Of a stretch of 64,000 nucleotides of DNA, positions 34,533 through 44,004 are shown one piece after another; positions within the stretch are counted from its first letter, which is position 1, and the number at the start of each line of letters is the position of its first letter. The notes beneath the pieces are model-generated. The model had not been told where the DNA came from. It made no database searches and saw only the letters and a list, made by a program, of their open reading frames with translations. Source of the DNA: Rummeliibacillus pycnus_B (lineage in GTDB: Bacteria > Bacillota > Bacilli > Bacillales_A > Planococcaceae); assembly GCF_050459865.1 (NCBI RefSeq), contig NZ_JBCMNM010000047.1, positions 33,415-97,414 on the forward strand, given 5' to 3'. Made by a program: the position numbers and the translations under genes.

Positions 34533-35234
34533 TTATTGATATTGGTAATGATAATGATTAGTAGGTAGTGCGCAGTTATTTAATACAACACCCATAATTT
34601 TCGCTTGTGAATTATTAAGGGCTGTCTTTGCTTTCTTAACATCTGCTTTCTTTGAAGTATTCATATCCACTATCAACAATGTACCATTACATTTATTAGA
34701 TAAAATTTGTGCATCCGTAACTGGTAATAATGGTGGTGAATCAAAAATAATAAGATCAAACTCCTGCTCCACAACTTTTAAAAATGTATCCATTGTTTTT
34801 GATGATAGTAATTCCGATGGATTAGGAGGGATAGGACCACTCGTCATAACATATAGCCCTACTATTGCCGTTTCTTGTATTACTTTTTGGACAGGTTGCT
34901 TCCTTATAAGTACACTAGATAGGCCGTCAGTATTTAATAAATGAAAAGTATGATGTAATGTTGGCCTCCGCATATCTGCATCTACAAGTAAAACTTTTTT
35001 ACCCTCTTGTGCAAAAACAATACCAATATTAGCAGCATTTGTTGACTTTCCTTCACCTGGAATAGAAGACGTTACTAGTAATGTTTTTAACTCTTGATCA
35101 GATGCGGAAAATGTAATATTTGTTCGTATGGTCCGAAATTGCTCCGCTATGATTGATTTAGAATCTGAAAGGGTAATCAGATTCCGCTCCAATTTCGAAG
35201 ATTTCAGCTTTTTGGATTTTTTAGAAAGGAACAT
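34533..35234 (-). CDS. Bacterial tyrosine kinase (CpsD/YwqD/PtkA type)
   Basis: A 233-residue BY-kinase. Walker A SSIPGEGKST (residues 56-65), Walker A' VLLVDADMRRP (81-91) and Walker B DLIIFDSPP (about 160) are intact. The C terminus ends NHYHYQYQ, a tyrosine cluster for autophosphorylation. It needs the membrane activator encoded three bases upstream. In relatives the pair controls capsule or exopolysaccharide chain length and phosphorylates other proteins such as SSB or UDP-glucose dehydrogenase. No glycan biosynthesis genes follow; the inverted-repeat element does. Confidence 0.9.
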   Translation of the reverse strand: MFLSKKSKKLKSSKLERNLITLSDSKSIIAEQFRTIRTNITFSASDQELKTLLVTSSIPGEGKSTNAANIGIVFAQEGKKVLLVDADMRRPTLHHTFHLLNTDGLSSVLIRKQPVQKVIQETAIVGLYVMTSGPIPPNPSELLSSKTMDTFLKVVEQEFDLIIFDSPPLLPVTDAQILSNKCNGTLLIVDMNTSKKADVKKAKTALNNSQAKIMGVVLNNCALPTNHYHYQYQ

Positions 35235-35237
35235 CGT

Positions 35238-35987
35238 TTATATCCTCCTTATTCTAGATGAATGAACTGATAATTTATTTGATGTTTTTCCAAAAAGGAT
35301 GGTTTTCTTTTCTATAATCGGACTTACCAATCCAATAATCGGGAGTCCTAAGATTTCCTCAATTTCCTGTTCAGATCTAATTCTTGTATCAAAGGTTTCT
35401 ATTAAAATTGCTATACCTATTCCTATCATTAAACCAATAACAGCTGCAATCATCATATTTAGTAATTTATTGGGCTTCGTAGGTATTGGATTCTCACTCA
35501 ATTTAGCATAGGATAAAATATTAATATTATCGACTTTCATTAAAGCTGGAATTTCTTTTTTAAATACTTCAGCAAGTGTATTGGATATTTCTACAGCTCG
35601 CGATGCTTTCGTATCCTCAATTTGGATCGTCAAAACCTGTGAATCACTCGTGTTTAAAACTGTTATTTGATCCGTTAACTTATCAGGAGTAGTATCTAAA
35701 TCTAGTTGTTCAATAACTTTTGATAAAATAACTGGACTTTTAATAACAACATTATAAGTATTAATTAACTGCAAATCTGCATCAATTTGTGATGACGCTA
35801 CATACTGATCACTCTTTTCATATTTCTGATTCACTAGTATTTGTGTATCTGCTGTATAAATTGGTGTCAGCACAAAATAGCTAATAATTACGGCTATACC
35901 AATCGAAACTGCCGTTATAGCGATGATTAGAAATGCATGTCCTTTTAGAATTTTTAATAGATCACTTAATTTAATAGTTGCTTCCAA
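35238..35987 (-). CDS. Wzz-type kinase activator/chain-length regulator (YwqC/CapA-like)
   Basis: A 249-residue membrane protein. Membrane segment 1 is at about residues 15-38, an extracytoplasmic domain (40-165) contains the Wzz-like LVNQKYEKSDQYVASSQI region, and a Pro-containing stretch (ENPIPTKPNKL) leads into membrane segment 2 at about 173-197. The cytoplasmic tail normally binds and activates the separate kinase. Separated from the kinase gene by three bases, so they are co-translated. Confidence 0.88.
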   Translation of the reverse strand: MEATIKLSDLLKILKGHAFLIIAITAVSIGIAVIISYFVLTPIYTADTQILVNQKYEKSDQYVASSQIDADLQLINTYNVVIKSPVILSKVIEQLDLDTTPDKLTDQITVLNTSDSQVLTIQIEDTKASRAVEISNTLAEVFKKEIPALMKVDNINILSYAKLSENPIPTKPNKLLNMMIAAVIGLMIGIGIAILIETFDTRIRSEQEIEEILGLPIIGLVSPIIEKKTILFGKTSNKLSVHSSRIRRI

Positions 35988-36444
35988 TTATTTCTCACTC
36001 CTTTTCCAGCCACCTACTATTCTCTTCTGTTAGTAGTATAGTGTTTAATTTCTCAAGTTATTCATACTTTTTATCAAAATTCCCAATAGACTAGTAATGA
36101 ACTTCATTCATTTCCCCATAGGTTATGTAAAAGGATACGGTAGATTTTTCTAACCAAAACACCAGCACGTTTTATAAAAAAGTTAAATACTTTGCCCTTA
36201 ACACAATTGCAGAATCGTACTGTTTATATTTCTAATCTTATTTCAGTCTATAATTCTCACAATTTATAACCAATATTAAAAGACCACTTTAAGAAAGTGT
36301 TTAAAACACCCCATTTCTTAATAGCAGCCTTATTCGTTCAACTTTATTTCCCCAATAGTTACTATGGTTCTTCTTCAGATATCTACATTTATCCCTATTT
36401 GACATCATTTAAAGTGTAACTAAAAAATTTTATAAAAATTCCAG
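35988..36444. other. 457-bp AT-rich gap inside the kinase module
   Basis: Between the phosphatase and the activator genes. I see no open frame of support, no clear promoter and no terminator. A minus-strand TATACT near 36047 lacks a good -35. It may hold the promoter of the activator-kinase pair. Confidence 0.4.
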
Positions 36445-37218
36445 TTATTTATTTACAAAGATATTCCACCATTTTTTCTTTTCTGCATTTATCGGTTCCA
36501 ACACAGTTATTTCTGTATCAGCAATGATTCGCTTATTATTTTCCAAAAAGAAATCGACAAAATCAGATCGTTTGTGTTTTTCTAAATAGTTTAATCCTTG
36601 TTCAAATAAAAACGGCCGTGTCTGCAAATTATGTACATCCGATCCATATGTATGTACTAAATTTGCATCAATTAAATCTAAAGCCGTACGCTGAACAGCT
36701 CTACCAAATTGCCCTACAACACTACCAGCGGTTATTTGAGAAAGGGCACCTAAACGGATAAGTTGCTCAAGTCTTTCAGGTTTTTCTACAATTCCTTTAT
36801 TTCGCTCCGGATGAGCAATAATTGGTACGATATTTTTTGCTACTATTCGATTAACCATTTCAAACGTATATAGCGGAACTCCGGATGATGGTAGCTCTAG
36901 AAGTAAGTACTTAGAATTAGCTAATGTAAGTACGCTTCCTTCAACTATTTGCTCGCAAATATGTTCATTGATTCGTACTTCATGTCCTAGATGTAGTTTT
37001 AATGGAATGTCGTGTATTTCTAATCCATGTTGCAGTACGCTTATTCTTTCCATAACCGTTTCAACTGCAGCATGATAATACGGATGAAAAGCATGTGATG
37101 TGAAAATAATTTCTGTAATTCCTTCTGTTGTTGCTTGAATAAGCATTTTTATGGAATCTTCCAAGCTTTTTGGCCCATCATCAACATCGAAAATGATATG
37201 ACTATGTATATCAATCAT
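36445..37218 (-). CDS. PHP-family tyrosine-protein phosphatase (CpsB/YwqE-like)
   Basis: A 257-residue metal-dependent phosphatase of the PHP fold. The N-terminal MIDIHSHIIFDVDDGPKS supplies metal-binding His residues; TSHAFHPYYH, HLGHEVRINE, IIAHPERN and TYGSDVHN carry the rest. Members remove phosphate from BY-kinases. I chose the ATG at 37216-37218 (MIDIHSH, the family start) about ten bases after AAGGG; the ATG three codons earlier abuts that site. Transcribed towards the activator-kinase pair but 457 bp apart. Confidence 0.88.
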   Translation of the reverse strand: MIDIHSHIIFDVDDGPKSLEDSIKMLIQATTEGITEIIFTSHAFHPYYHAAVETVMERISVLQHGLEIHDIPLKLHLGHEVRINEHICEQIVEGSVLTLANSKYLLLELPSSGVPLYTFEMVNRIVAKNIVPIIAHPERNKGIVEKPERLEQLIRLGALSQITAGSVVGQFGRAVQRTALDLIDANLVHTYGSDVHNLQTRPFLFEQGLNYLEKHKRSDFVDFFLENNKRIIADTEITVLEPINAEKKKWWNIFVNK

Positions 37219-37250
37219 AAATTGCATATCCCTTCTTTTTTAGAATGATA

Positions 37251-37279
37251 GTAATAACTATTTTATTTCTATATGTTAA
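37251..37279 (-). promoter_or_regulatory. Candidate promoter of the phosphatase gene
   Basis: TTAACA (37274-37279), 17 bp and TATTAC (37251-37256) on the minus strand. Moderate match only. Confidence 0.35.
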
Positions 37280-37303
37280 GGAATATCCCTTTATTAATAT
37301 GAT

Positions 37304-37350
37304 AAAAAGGCCGCATCCTCAATGAAATTAACACACTGAGAATGCGGCTT
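37304..37350 (-). terminator. Terminator of the livJHMGF operon
   Basis: AAGCCGCATTCTCA pairs with TGAGGATGCGGCCTT (one G-T or mismatch) and is followed on the minus strand by TTTTTATC. Confidence 0.82.
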
Positions 37351-37359
37351 TCTTATTGA

Positions 37360-38067
37360 CTACAATCCGCCTAAATATGCAGCTTTTACTTGTTCAGTTT
37401 CTTGAAGTTCTTTTGCTGTACCAGATAGCACAACACGACCTGTCTCAATAACGTATGCGCGATCGGCTATTGAAAGTGCCATATGTGCATTTTGTTCAAC
37501 CAATAAAATTGTGGTTCCTTCTTTACGAATTTCTTCTATTGTATGAAAGATTGTTTTTACCATTATTGGTGCTAACCCCATGGATGGTTCATCTAATAAT
37601 AGAAGTTTCGGTTTTGCCATAATTGCACGGCCCATTGCTAACATTTGTTGTTCACCACCAGATAGAGTACCTGATAGTTGCTTACGACGTTCTAATAAAA
37701 TCGGGAATATCTTGAATATACGTTCTTTATCTTTTGCAATCTCTGCACGATCATTGCGCAAATAAGCACCCAATTCAAGATTTTCCTCTACTGTCATATT
37801 AGCAAATACTCGACGTCCTTCTGGAACATGCGAAATACCAACTTTAACAATAGATTGTGCAGGTTTTCCTGCAATTGAGCTACCGAGGTATTCAATGGTT
37901 CCTTGTTTAGGTTTTAATAAGCCCGATAATGTTTTTAATAGTGTACTCTTACCTGCACCATTCGCACCGATTAATGTCACAATCTCGCCTTCATTTACTT
38001 CTAAGGAGAAACCTTTTAATGCTTGAATATTACCGTAAAATACATTGATGTCATTTACTTTCAGCAT
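37360..38067 (-). CDS. livF: Branched-chain amino acid ABC transporter ATPase LivF
   Basis: A 235-residue ABC ATPase. Walker A is GANGAGKSTLL, the signature is LSGGEQQMLAMGRA, Walker B is LLLLDEPSMGLAP, and the HIVE-type VEQN end is typical of LivF. I chose the ATG at 38065-38067 because a GTG seven codons earlier overlaps the GGAGGT site. It follows livG with one base between stop and start. Confidence 0.93.
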   Translation of the reverse strand: MLKVNDINVFYGNIQALKGFSLEVNEGEIVTLIGANGAGKSTLLKTLSGLLKPKQGTIEYLGSSIAGKPAQSIVKVGISHVPEGRRVFANMTVEENLELGAYLRNDRAEIAKDKERIFKIFPILLERRKQLSGTLSGGEQQMLAMGRAIMAKPKLLLLDEPSMGLAPIMVKTIFHTIEEIRKEGTTILLVEQNAHMALSIADRAYVIETGRVVLSGTAKELQETEQVKAAYLGGL

Positions 38068-38068
38068 C

Positions 38069-38845
38069 TTATTCCGATACCTCCTCACCTAAATAAGCTT
38101 CAATTACTTTCGGATTATTACGAATTTCGTCTGGATTACCGTGAGCAATGAGTTGCCCATGATCAAGAACATAAATACGTTCACAAATACCCATTACTAG
38201 TCCCATATCATGTTCGATTAATAGAATCGTTAAATCGAATTTTTCACGGATAAGTGCAATCAGTTCCATTAAGTCATGGGTCTCTTGAGGGTTCATCCCT
38301 GCTGCCGGTTCATCTAACAATAGAAGCTTCGGCTTAGCTGCTAATGCACGGGCTATTTCAAGGCGACGTTGCATCCCATATGGAAGGTTCTTCGCTAATT
38401 CATGCTTATACTTATCTAAACCAAAGATTTTCAAAAACTCGATTGATTCTTGTTCCATTTTAGCTTCGCCTGAAAAGTAACTTGGCAAACGTAGAATCGA
38501 GCTGAAAACAGAATGATGTGCAAGTGAATGGTTGGCTACCTTTACATTATCCAAAACCGATAATTCTTTAAACAATCGAATATTTTGGAATGTACGACTG
38601 ACACCACTTTTGGTCACCTGGTGAGGAGACATATTGTTCGTCTTTTTACCATCAAATGTTATGGTGCCCTCTGTCGGTTTATAAACACCCGTTAACATAT
38701 TAAAACTTGTGGTTTTTCCTGCACCATTTGGTCCAATTAAGCCAATCAATTCCCCTTGATGCATCTCCATATTCAAGCCAGATACGGCTTTCAAACCGCC
38801 GAATTGAATCCCTACATTTTCTACTTTTAAAAGAAGGTCACTCAT
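38069..38845 (-). CDS. livG: Branched-chain amino acid ABC transporter ATPase LivG
   Basis: A 258-residue ABC ATPase. Walker A is GPNGAGKTTSFN, the ABC signature is LPYGMQRRLEIARAL, a LivG-type variant, and Walker B is LLLLDEPAAGMNP. The ATG at 38843-38845 is eight bases after GGAGG. Overlaps the end of livM by eight bases. Confidence 0.93.
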   Translation of the reverse strand: MSDLLLKVENVGIQFGGLKAVSGLNMEMHQGELIGLIGPNGAGKTTSFNMLTGVYKPTEGTITFDGKKTNNMSPHQVTKSGVSRTFQNIRLFKELSVLDNVKVANHSLAHHSVFSSILRLPSYFSGEAKMEQESIEFLKIFGLDKYKHELAKNLPYGMQRRLEIARALAAKPKLLLLDEPAAGMNPQETHDLMELIALIREKFDLTILLIEHDMGLVMGICERIYVLDHGQLIAHGNPDEIRNNPKVIEAYLGEEVSE

Positions 38846-39785
38846 GTACATTTCCTCCTTTTGACTTTTTACCGAATTTGAAGATATCTGTAATTTCCTT
38901 TGTACCCATTAAACCGGATGGACGGTATAGCATTACAATGATTAATACTAAACTGTAGATAATCATACGAGTTTCCGGGAAATCTTGTAGATATAATGAA
39001 ATAACGGTCAGTAGTATTGCCGCAATAACAGCTCCAGATAAACTTCCCAAACCTCCTAGTACCACATAAATTAAAATATCAAATGACTTTAAAAAGCCAA
39101 ATTGTGAAGGTTGAATGATAAAGAAGTTATGTGAGAATAATCCACCTGCAAGTCCAGCAAAGAATGAGCCAATTGCAAAGGCTAATACTTTGTAATACGT
39201 CGTGTTAATACCCATTGCATCTGCAGCAATTTCATCTTCACGAACAGCGATACAAGCTCGACCATGACGTGAATTTGTGAAATTTGAAATGACAATTATG
39301 GTGATTAATACAGCAAAGAATGCGTAAGTCCAAGTGGTTAAATAGTCAACTTGCATACCTGCTGCCCCACCTACATAGTCAATATTCAAGAAGATTATGC
39401 GAATAATTTCCGCAAATCCGAGGGTAGCAATCGCTAAATAATCCCCCTTTAAACGAAGTGTAGGAATACCTACGATTAACCCTGCAATCGCTGCTACAAT
39501 AGAACCGATTACTAAAGCTACAGGGAATGGCCAACCTAAATTTGTAGTGAATATCGCTGAAACATAAGCACCTACTGCTAAAAACCCAGCATGACCAATA
39601 GAAAACTGACCTGTTATCCCTATAACTAGATGTAAACTAACTGCTAATATAATGTTAATTGCAATTGTAATGAATAGATTTGAATAATACATATCAAGCT
39701 GTCCACTCGAAATCAAAAACTGCACAACTGCATAGACAACAAGCGCAATAGCAACATAAACCCAAAAAACTTTAGACTTTTTCAT
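38838..39785 (-). CDS. livM: Branched-chain amino acid ABC transporter permease LivM
   Basis: A 315-residue permease with about eight to ten membrane helices. The LHLVIGITGQFSIGHAGFLAVGAY segment and the cytoplasmic EAA-like loop SRHGRACIAVREDEIAADAMGINT are family hallmarks. Forms the channel with LivH. AGGTGAG precedes the ATG; 13 bp after livH. Confidence 0.93.
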   Translation of the reverse strand: MKKSKVFWVYVAIALVVYAVVQFLISSGQLDMYYSNLFITIAINIILAVSLHLVIGITGQFSIGHAGFLAVGAYVSAIFTTNLGWPFPVALVIGSIVAAIAGLIVGIPTLRLKGDYLAIATLGFAEIIRIIFLNIDYVGGAAGMQVDYLTTWTYAFFAVLITIIVISNFTNSRHGRACIAVREDEIAADAMGINTTYYKVLAFAIGSFFAGLAGGLFSHNFFIIQPSQFGFLKSFDILIYVVLGGLGSLSGAVIAAILLTVISLYLQDFPETRMIIYSLVLIIVMLYRPSGLMGTKEITDIFKFGKKSKGGNVHE

Positions 39786-39798
39786 AAGTACTACTCAC

Positions 39799-40674
39799 CT
39801 ACACTTTCTCACGGGTGTTTTTGCCAAAGATACCCGCCGGTCTAAAGATTAATATTAATATTAAAATAACGAATGCTGCAGCATCACGCCATAATGAGAA
39901 ACCTAATGCACTAACAATTGTTTCTACAACGCCAAGTACCATACCACCTGCCATAGCCCCAGGAATAATACCTATACCACCAAGTACTGCAGCTACGAAT
40001 GCCTTAACTCCTGGAATAATCCCCATGAGAGGATCAATTTTCGTATAGTAAACACCGAAAATAACACCTGCTGCACCAGCTAATGCAGAACCAATTGCAA
40101 ATGTTACAGAAATTGTAGTATCAACATTAATCCCCATTAAACGAGCTGCATCTACGTCATAGGATACTGCACGCATTGCTTTTCCAATTTTCGTTTTATG
40201 TACGATAAATTGTAGTATGATCATTAGTGCAATCGATACCGATAAAATCATAATAGATTGCATGCTGATTTGTGCGCCTAAAAAATGAAACGATTTGTTT
40301 GAAATAACATCTGGATATGCTTCCGGTTGTGCACCTCGGAAGAATATTGTCGTATATTCGATTAGCAAAGACACCCCAATTGCTGTAATTAATGCTGCAA
40401 TTCGTGTCGCATTCCGAAGACGTTTATAAGCAATCCGCTCAATTAATACCCCTAATATCGCACATACAACCATTGCCAAAAGTAATGCAGGAAAGAAACC
40501 TAGTTCCCATTTTGAAATTGCATAGAATCCTACAAACGCACCAATCATGAACACATCACCATGTGCGAAGTTGATCAGCTTGATAATGCCATATACCATC
40601 GTGTAGCCGAGAGCAATTAACGCATAAATACTACCGAGTGAAATACCATTAACTAATTGTTGCAACCACTCCAT
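39799..40674 (-). CDS. livH: Branched-chain amino acid ABC transporter permease LivH
   Basis: A 291-residue permease. GISLGSIYALIALGYTMVYG at the N terminus and the loop TKIGKAMRAVSYDVDAARLMGIN are family hallmarks. I chose the ATG at 40672-40674 with GGAG ten bases upstream; the longer frame starts at a TTG upstream of that site. A hairpin lies between it and livJ. Confidence 0.93.
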   Translation of the reverse strand: MEWLQQLVNGISLGSIYALIALGYTMVYGIIKLINFAHGDVFMIGAFVGFYAISKWELGFFPALLLAMVVCAILGVLIERIAYKRLRNATRIAALITAIGVSLLIEYTTIFFRGAQPEAYPDVISNKSFHFLGAQISMQSIMILSVSIALMIILQFIVHKTKIGKAMRAVSYDVDAARLMGINVDTTISVTFAIGSALAGAAGVIFGVYYTKIDPLMGIIPGVKAFVAAVLGGIGIIPGAMAGGMVLGVVETIVSALGFSLWRDAAAFVILILILIFRPAGIFGKNTREKV

Positions 40675-40710
40675 ATAAATCTCACTCCTTATCAAAAGCT
40701 TTAAAATACA

Positions 40711-40746
40711 ATAACAAAAGGGAGGTCAGTGCCCCCCCTTTTTGTT
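40711..40746 (-). terminator. Hairpin between livJ and livH, likely partial terminator
   Basis: AACAAAAAGGGGGG and CCTCCCTTTTGTT pair with small irregularities on the minus strand. The T-tract is short and broken, so some read-through into livHMGF is expected. This fits the higher need for binding protein than for membrane complex. Confidence 0.55.
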
Positions 40747-40756
40747 ATCTAAAACA

Positions 40757-41959
40757 TTAAGGATTAACTTTAGAGTTGAACACTTGTTTACCGTCTTTAA
40801 ATTCAAGAACTGTTGCTGTTTTCACTGGGTTGTGTTTATCATCAACTGAGAAAGTACCTGTAACTAATGACAAGTTTTTTGTATCCGCTAATGCATCTTT
40901 GATTTTTTCACCGTCTGTTGAACCTGCACGCTCAATTGCATCTTTTAACCAATATACTGTGTCATAACCTAAAGCATTAAATGCATCCGGTGCTTGATCA
41001 CTATTTGCAGCTTTAAATGCTGTTACGAATTTTTGGATTTTTTCATCTGGATCTTCAGCTGAGTAATGGTTTGTAAAGTACGTATTATTTAATGAGTCTT
41101 TACCAGCTAACTCAACCATTTTTGGAGAATCCCAACCATCTCCACCCATAAGAGGTACATCAATACCTGCAGCACGAGCTTGTTTAATAATTAAGCCCAC
41201 TTCTTCGTAATAACCTGGGATATAAATGAAATCAGGCTTTTTAGATTTTAAACGTGTTAGCGTTGACTTGAAATCTGTATCTTTTGCTACATAAGATTCT
41301 TCTGCTACAACTTTACCGCCGTTTTTCTCAACTGTTTCCTTAAATGATTTTGCTAACCCTTTCGCATAATCACTTGCGCTGTCAGCGAAAATAGCTACAT
41401 TTTTAGCTTTCAAATTATTCAAAGCAAAGTTTGCCGCTATTTGACCTTGGAATGGGTCGATGAAGCAAGTACGGAAGGCATATTCATTTAACTCGCCTTT
41501 TTCGTTAATAGTTACTGTTTCAGATGTTGCAGAAGGTCCAATAATAGGCATCTTATTTTTGTTTCCAATTTGTACAGCTGCTACAGTATCCCCTGATGTT
41601 GCAGAGCCAACTTGTGCTACAACTTTTTCTTGTGTCGCTAACTTAATAGCTGCAGATGTTGCTTCTGCTGCGTCTGATTTATTGTCAATTTCTACTGTTT
41701 TTATCTGTTTACCATCAATACCGCCAGCTTTGTTGATTTCATCGATCGCAAGTTTTGCACCTTTAGAAATACCAGAACCATAAGAAGCCACAGCACCAGA
41801 TAGCTCAAGATTCAAACCAATTTTGATTTCTTTACTATTACTTCCATTGCTCCCTGAAGAAGCGCTATCTTTAGCACCACAGCCTGCTAACACCCCAACA
41901 ACTAATGATGATGCTAAAAATACTGAAGCATAACGTTTTAATTTGTTTTTTGATTTCAT
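40757..41959 (-). CDS. livJ: Branched-chain amino acid ABC transporter substrate-binding lipoprotein
   Basis: A 400-residue periplasmic-binding-type protein anchored as a lipoprotein: signal with lipobox LAGC (Cys27), a Ser/Gly linker, then the two-lobed binding fold of the Leu/Ile/Val-binding family (IKIGLNLELSGAVASYGSG, then KGAKLAIDEINKAGG; VGSATSGDTVAAV). First gene of the liv operon. AAGGGGG precedes the ATG. A CodY-like box lies upstream. Confidence 0.93.
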   Translation of the reverse strand: MKSKNKLKRYASVFLASSLVVGVLAGCGAKDSASSGSNGSNSKEIKIGLNLELSGAVASYGSGISKGAKLAIDEINKAGGIDGKQIKTVEIDNKSDAAEATSAAIKLATQEKVVAQVGSATSGDTVAAVQIGNKNKMPIIGPSATSETVTINEKGELNEYAFRTCFIDPFQGQIAANFALNNLKAKNVAIFADSASDYAKGLAKSFKETVEKNGGKVVAEESYVAKDTDFKSTLTRLKSKKPDFIYIPGYYEEVGLIIKQARAAGIDVPLMGGDGWDSPKMVELAGKDSLNNTYFTNHYSAEDPDEKIQKFVTAFKAANSDQAPDAFNALGYDTVYWLKDAIERAGSTDGEKIKDALADTKNLSLVTGTFSVDDKHNPVKTATVLEFKDGKQVFNSKVNP

Positions 41960-41993
41960 CCAAATATCCCCCTTATTTATACTTATCTTTTTG

Positions 41994-42008
41994 ATATTTC
42001 TGATAATT
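41994..42008 (-). promoter_or_regulatory. Candidate CodY box of the liv operon
   Basis: AATTATCAGAAATAT matches the CodY consensus AATTTTCWGAAAATT at 12 of 15 positions. It is 35 bp upstream of livJ. CodY, activated by branched-chain amino acids and GTP, represses their uptake in Bacillales, so the site suits the operon. Confidence 0.5.
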
Positions 42009-42281
42009 TTAAAAAGTCTGAAATATAACTAGATATAGTTTTATACTTTTCTACAACTTTGTTAGACTATTTTACAAATCATATTGTAATTGATTCATAT
42101 CATTTAGTCTATATAAATTTTTAGTAAATTTAAAATATTTAAAATTTATATCAAAAATAGTATTTTTATATTATTATTTATTTAAAATAGTATTTTTATG
42201 TCTTTCCATTAAGATATAAATCGATTCAAAAGGGAAGAATATTTAGTATTTTTAATTCAGCACGTTAACGCATACCCTATT

Positions 42282-42315
42282 AAAAAAACTGAGAAAATTA
42301 TTATTTTTTCTCAGC
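42282..42315 (-). terminator. Terminator of the marR-MFS pair
   Basis: CTGAGAAAA / TTTTCTCAG is a perfect 9-bp stem with T residues on both sides; on the minus strand it ends the MFS gene transcript. Confidence 0.82.
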
Positions 42316-42356
42316 TTTTTCAATATTATTCACTTTTCTTTTTAAAATTTATAGAT

Positions 42357-43556
42357 TTACACTGCGCTTTTTTCTAATATCAAATGATCTTTACGACCGT
42401 GTAATACAAAGTAAAATGCAATTGTAATAAAGATGAAAATACCTAATGATACATATAATTTTCCATAGCCTAATAGTGGAATTAAATAGCCTAGTAAATA
42501 CGGTCCTACACCAAGCCCTCCATCCAATGCGATGAAGTAAGTTGAAGTAGCCAGCCCCATACGATGTGGAGGTGTAAGTTTTACTGCTATTGCCTGTGCA
42601 GTTGATGATAGATTACCATAGCCTGCACCAATCATTGCTCCTGATACTAATAATATAACGCTGCTATGAGCTGTACTTAATAATAGTAACCCTAGTGCAA
42701 ATAGGACAAAACAAGGATACATGACAAAGTTAGCGCCTTTTGTATCCATTAGTCGACCAGTAAATGGGCGAGTTACTAAGATTGCCACAGCATAAACAAA
42801 GAAGAAAAAGCTTGATGCTGCTACTAAATCTCGTTCTTTAGCAAAAAAGTTAATAAACGAAAGAATTCCTGCATAGCCAAAAGCTATAAAAACTGTAATA
42901 ATCGCAACTGGTATTGCCTTTGGTTCTAAGTATTGAGAAATGCTGAAGCCTTTTTGTACTCCTTTGGATTCTGGAGCCTCTGGTACTGGTGGCACTTTCG
43001 CCATAAAAGAAATGGCCAAACAAATTACACCTAATAACATACAAAGTGAAAATATAACATTATATGTTGTATGTTGACTCATCAAAATACCAATAAATGG
43101 ACCAACTGCAGTACCAAGAGTGGCACTCATACTATAATAACCAATTCCTTCCCCTTTACGCGATTGAGGTAAGATTTGCGCTACAATGGTACCTGTTGCA
43201 GTTGATGCAATACCTACAGCAATACCATTCACAAAACGGCATAAAAGTAATACTGTAATGCCTGCGTGAATGAAGTAAAGAGACATCGTAATAACGAATA
43301 ATATTAATCCAATAATAAGTACCCGTTTACGTCCAAATTGATTAATAACCCTTCCTGTTCCAAGGCGCCCAATTAAAGTACCAATAATATAAATCCCTGT
43401 AACTAGTCCTGCCTGACTCGTTGAAGCATGGTATTCCTTCACAGCAAATGAGGCAATTGTTACCATTAACAAATAAAATATAACTAAAATGATAAAGTTA
43501 ATGATCGACATAATAATAAAGTCTTTTGACCATAATTTATCTTTTGCATGACTCAT
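42357..43556 (-). CDS. MFS efflux transporter
   Basis: A 399-residue major facilitator protein with about 12 membrane helices. GRLGTGRVINQFGRKRVLIIG after helix 2 is the motif A type loop, and TRPFTGRLMDTKG is its echo in the second half. The DHA1-like layout and linkage to a MarR repressor suggest a drug or toxic-compound exporter; the substrate is unknown. AGGGGGA precedes the ATG. Eleven bases after the marR gene. Confidence 0.87.
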   Translation of the reverse strand: MSHAKDKLWSKDFIIMSIINFIILVIFYLLMVTIASFAVKEYHASTSQAGLVTGIYIIGTLIGRLGTGRVINQFGRKRVLIIGLILFVITMSLYFIHAGITVLLLCRFVNGIAVGIASTATGTIVAQILPQSRKGEGIGYYSMSATLGTAVGPFIGILMSQHTTYNVIFSLCMLLGVICLAISFMAKVPPVPEAPESKGVQKGFSISQYLEPKAIPVAIITVFIAFGYAGILSFINFFAKERDLVAASSFFFFVYAVAILVTRPFTGRLMDTKGANFVMYPCFVLFALGLLLLSTAHSSVILLVSGAMIGAGYGNLSSTAQAIAVKLTPPHRMGLATSTYFIALDGGLGVGPYLLGYLIPLLGYGKLYVSLGIFIFITIAFYFVLHGRKDHLILEKSAV

Positions 43557-43567
43557 TGATAATCCCC

Positions 43568-43990
43568 CTATTTATTTAATAAATTCTCTCTGATTTTTTG
43601 CATAGTTTGAATAAATGCTAATTGTTCCTCCTCTGGTATACCAACTAACATTTGTTGTTCAAATTCATCAACAGTGCTTCGTATTTCGTTATAAACTTCT
43701 ATTCCTTTAGCCGTGACAATCATATGCTTTTCACGTTTGTCTTTACCTGTTTTGGCTTCGACATAACCTTGCTCTACTAAACTCTTCATCGTCCTCGTGA
43801 TATTTGGCTTTTCTACACTTAATAACCTTGCCATCTCTACTAATGTCATCGATTCAGATGTAACTAAATAATATAAGATTGACCACTCTGTACGATGTAA
43901 ATGATGCTTTGCTAGTCTCTCATTTAACCTTGTTTCAAATGGTCTATAGGTCAAAATCAATTGATGAAATAATGTTCTAAATGTAAACAT
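43568..43990 (-). CDS. MarR family transcriptional regulator
   Basis: A 140-residue winged-helix protein. The recognition helix is in SVEKPNITRTMKSLVEQGYV and the wing in TGKDKREKHMIVTAKG. No cysteine in the N-terminal region suggests ligand rather than thiol sensing. AGGAGGAG precedes the ATG. It probably represses itself and the MFS gene through the palindrome just upstream. Confidence 0.9.
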   Translation of the reverse strand: MFTFRTLFHQLILTYRPFETRLNERLAKHHLHRTEWSILYYLVTSESMTLVEMARLLSVEKPNITRTMKSLVEQGYVEAKTGKDKREKHMIVTAKGIEVYNEIRSTVDEFEQQMLVGIPEEEQLAFIQTMQKIRENLLNK

Positions 43991-44004
43991 ACTCTCCTCC
44001 TATA

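Larger units (their letters stand above)
41960..42356. other. Very AT-rich region upstream of livJ
   Basis: It contains the CodY-like box at 41994-42008 and the terminator of the neighbouring MFS gene at 42282-42315. No gene is seen and no confident -35/-10 pair. Confidence 0.45.
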
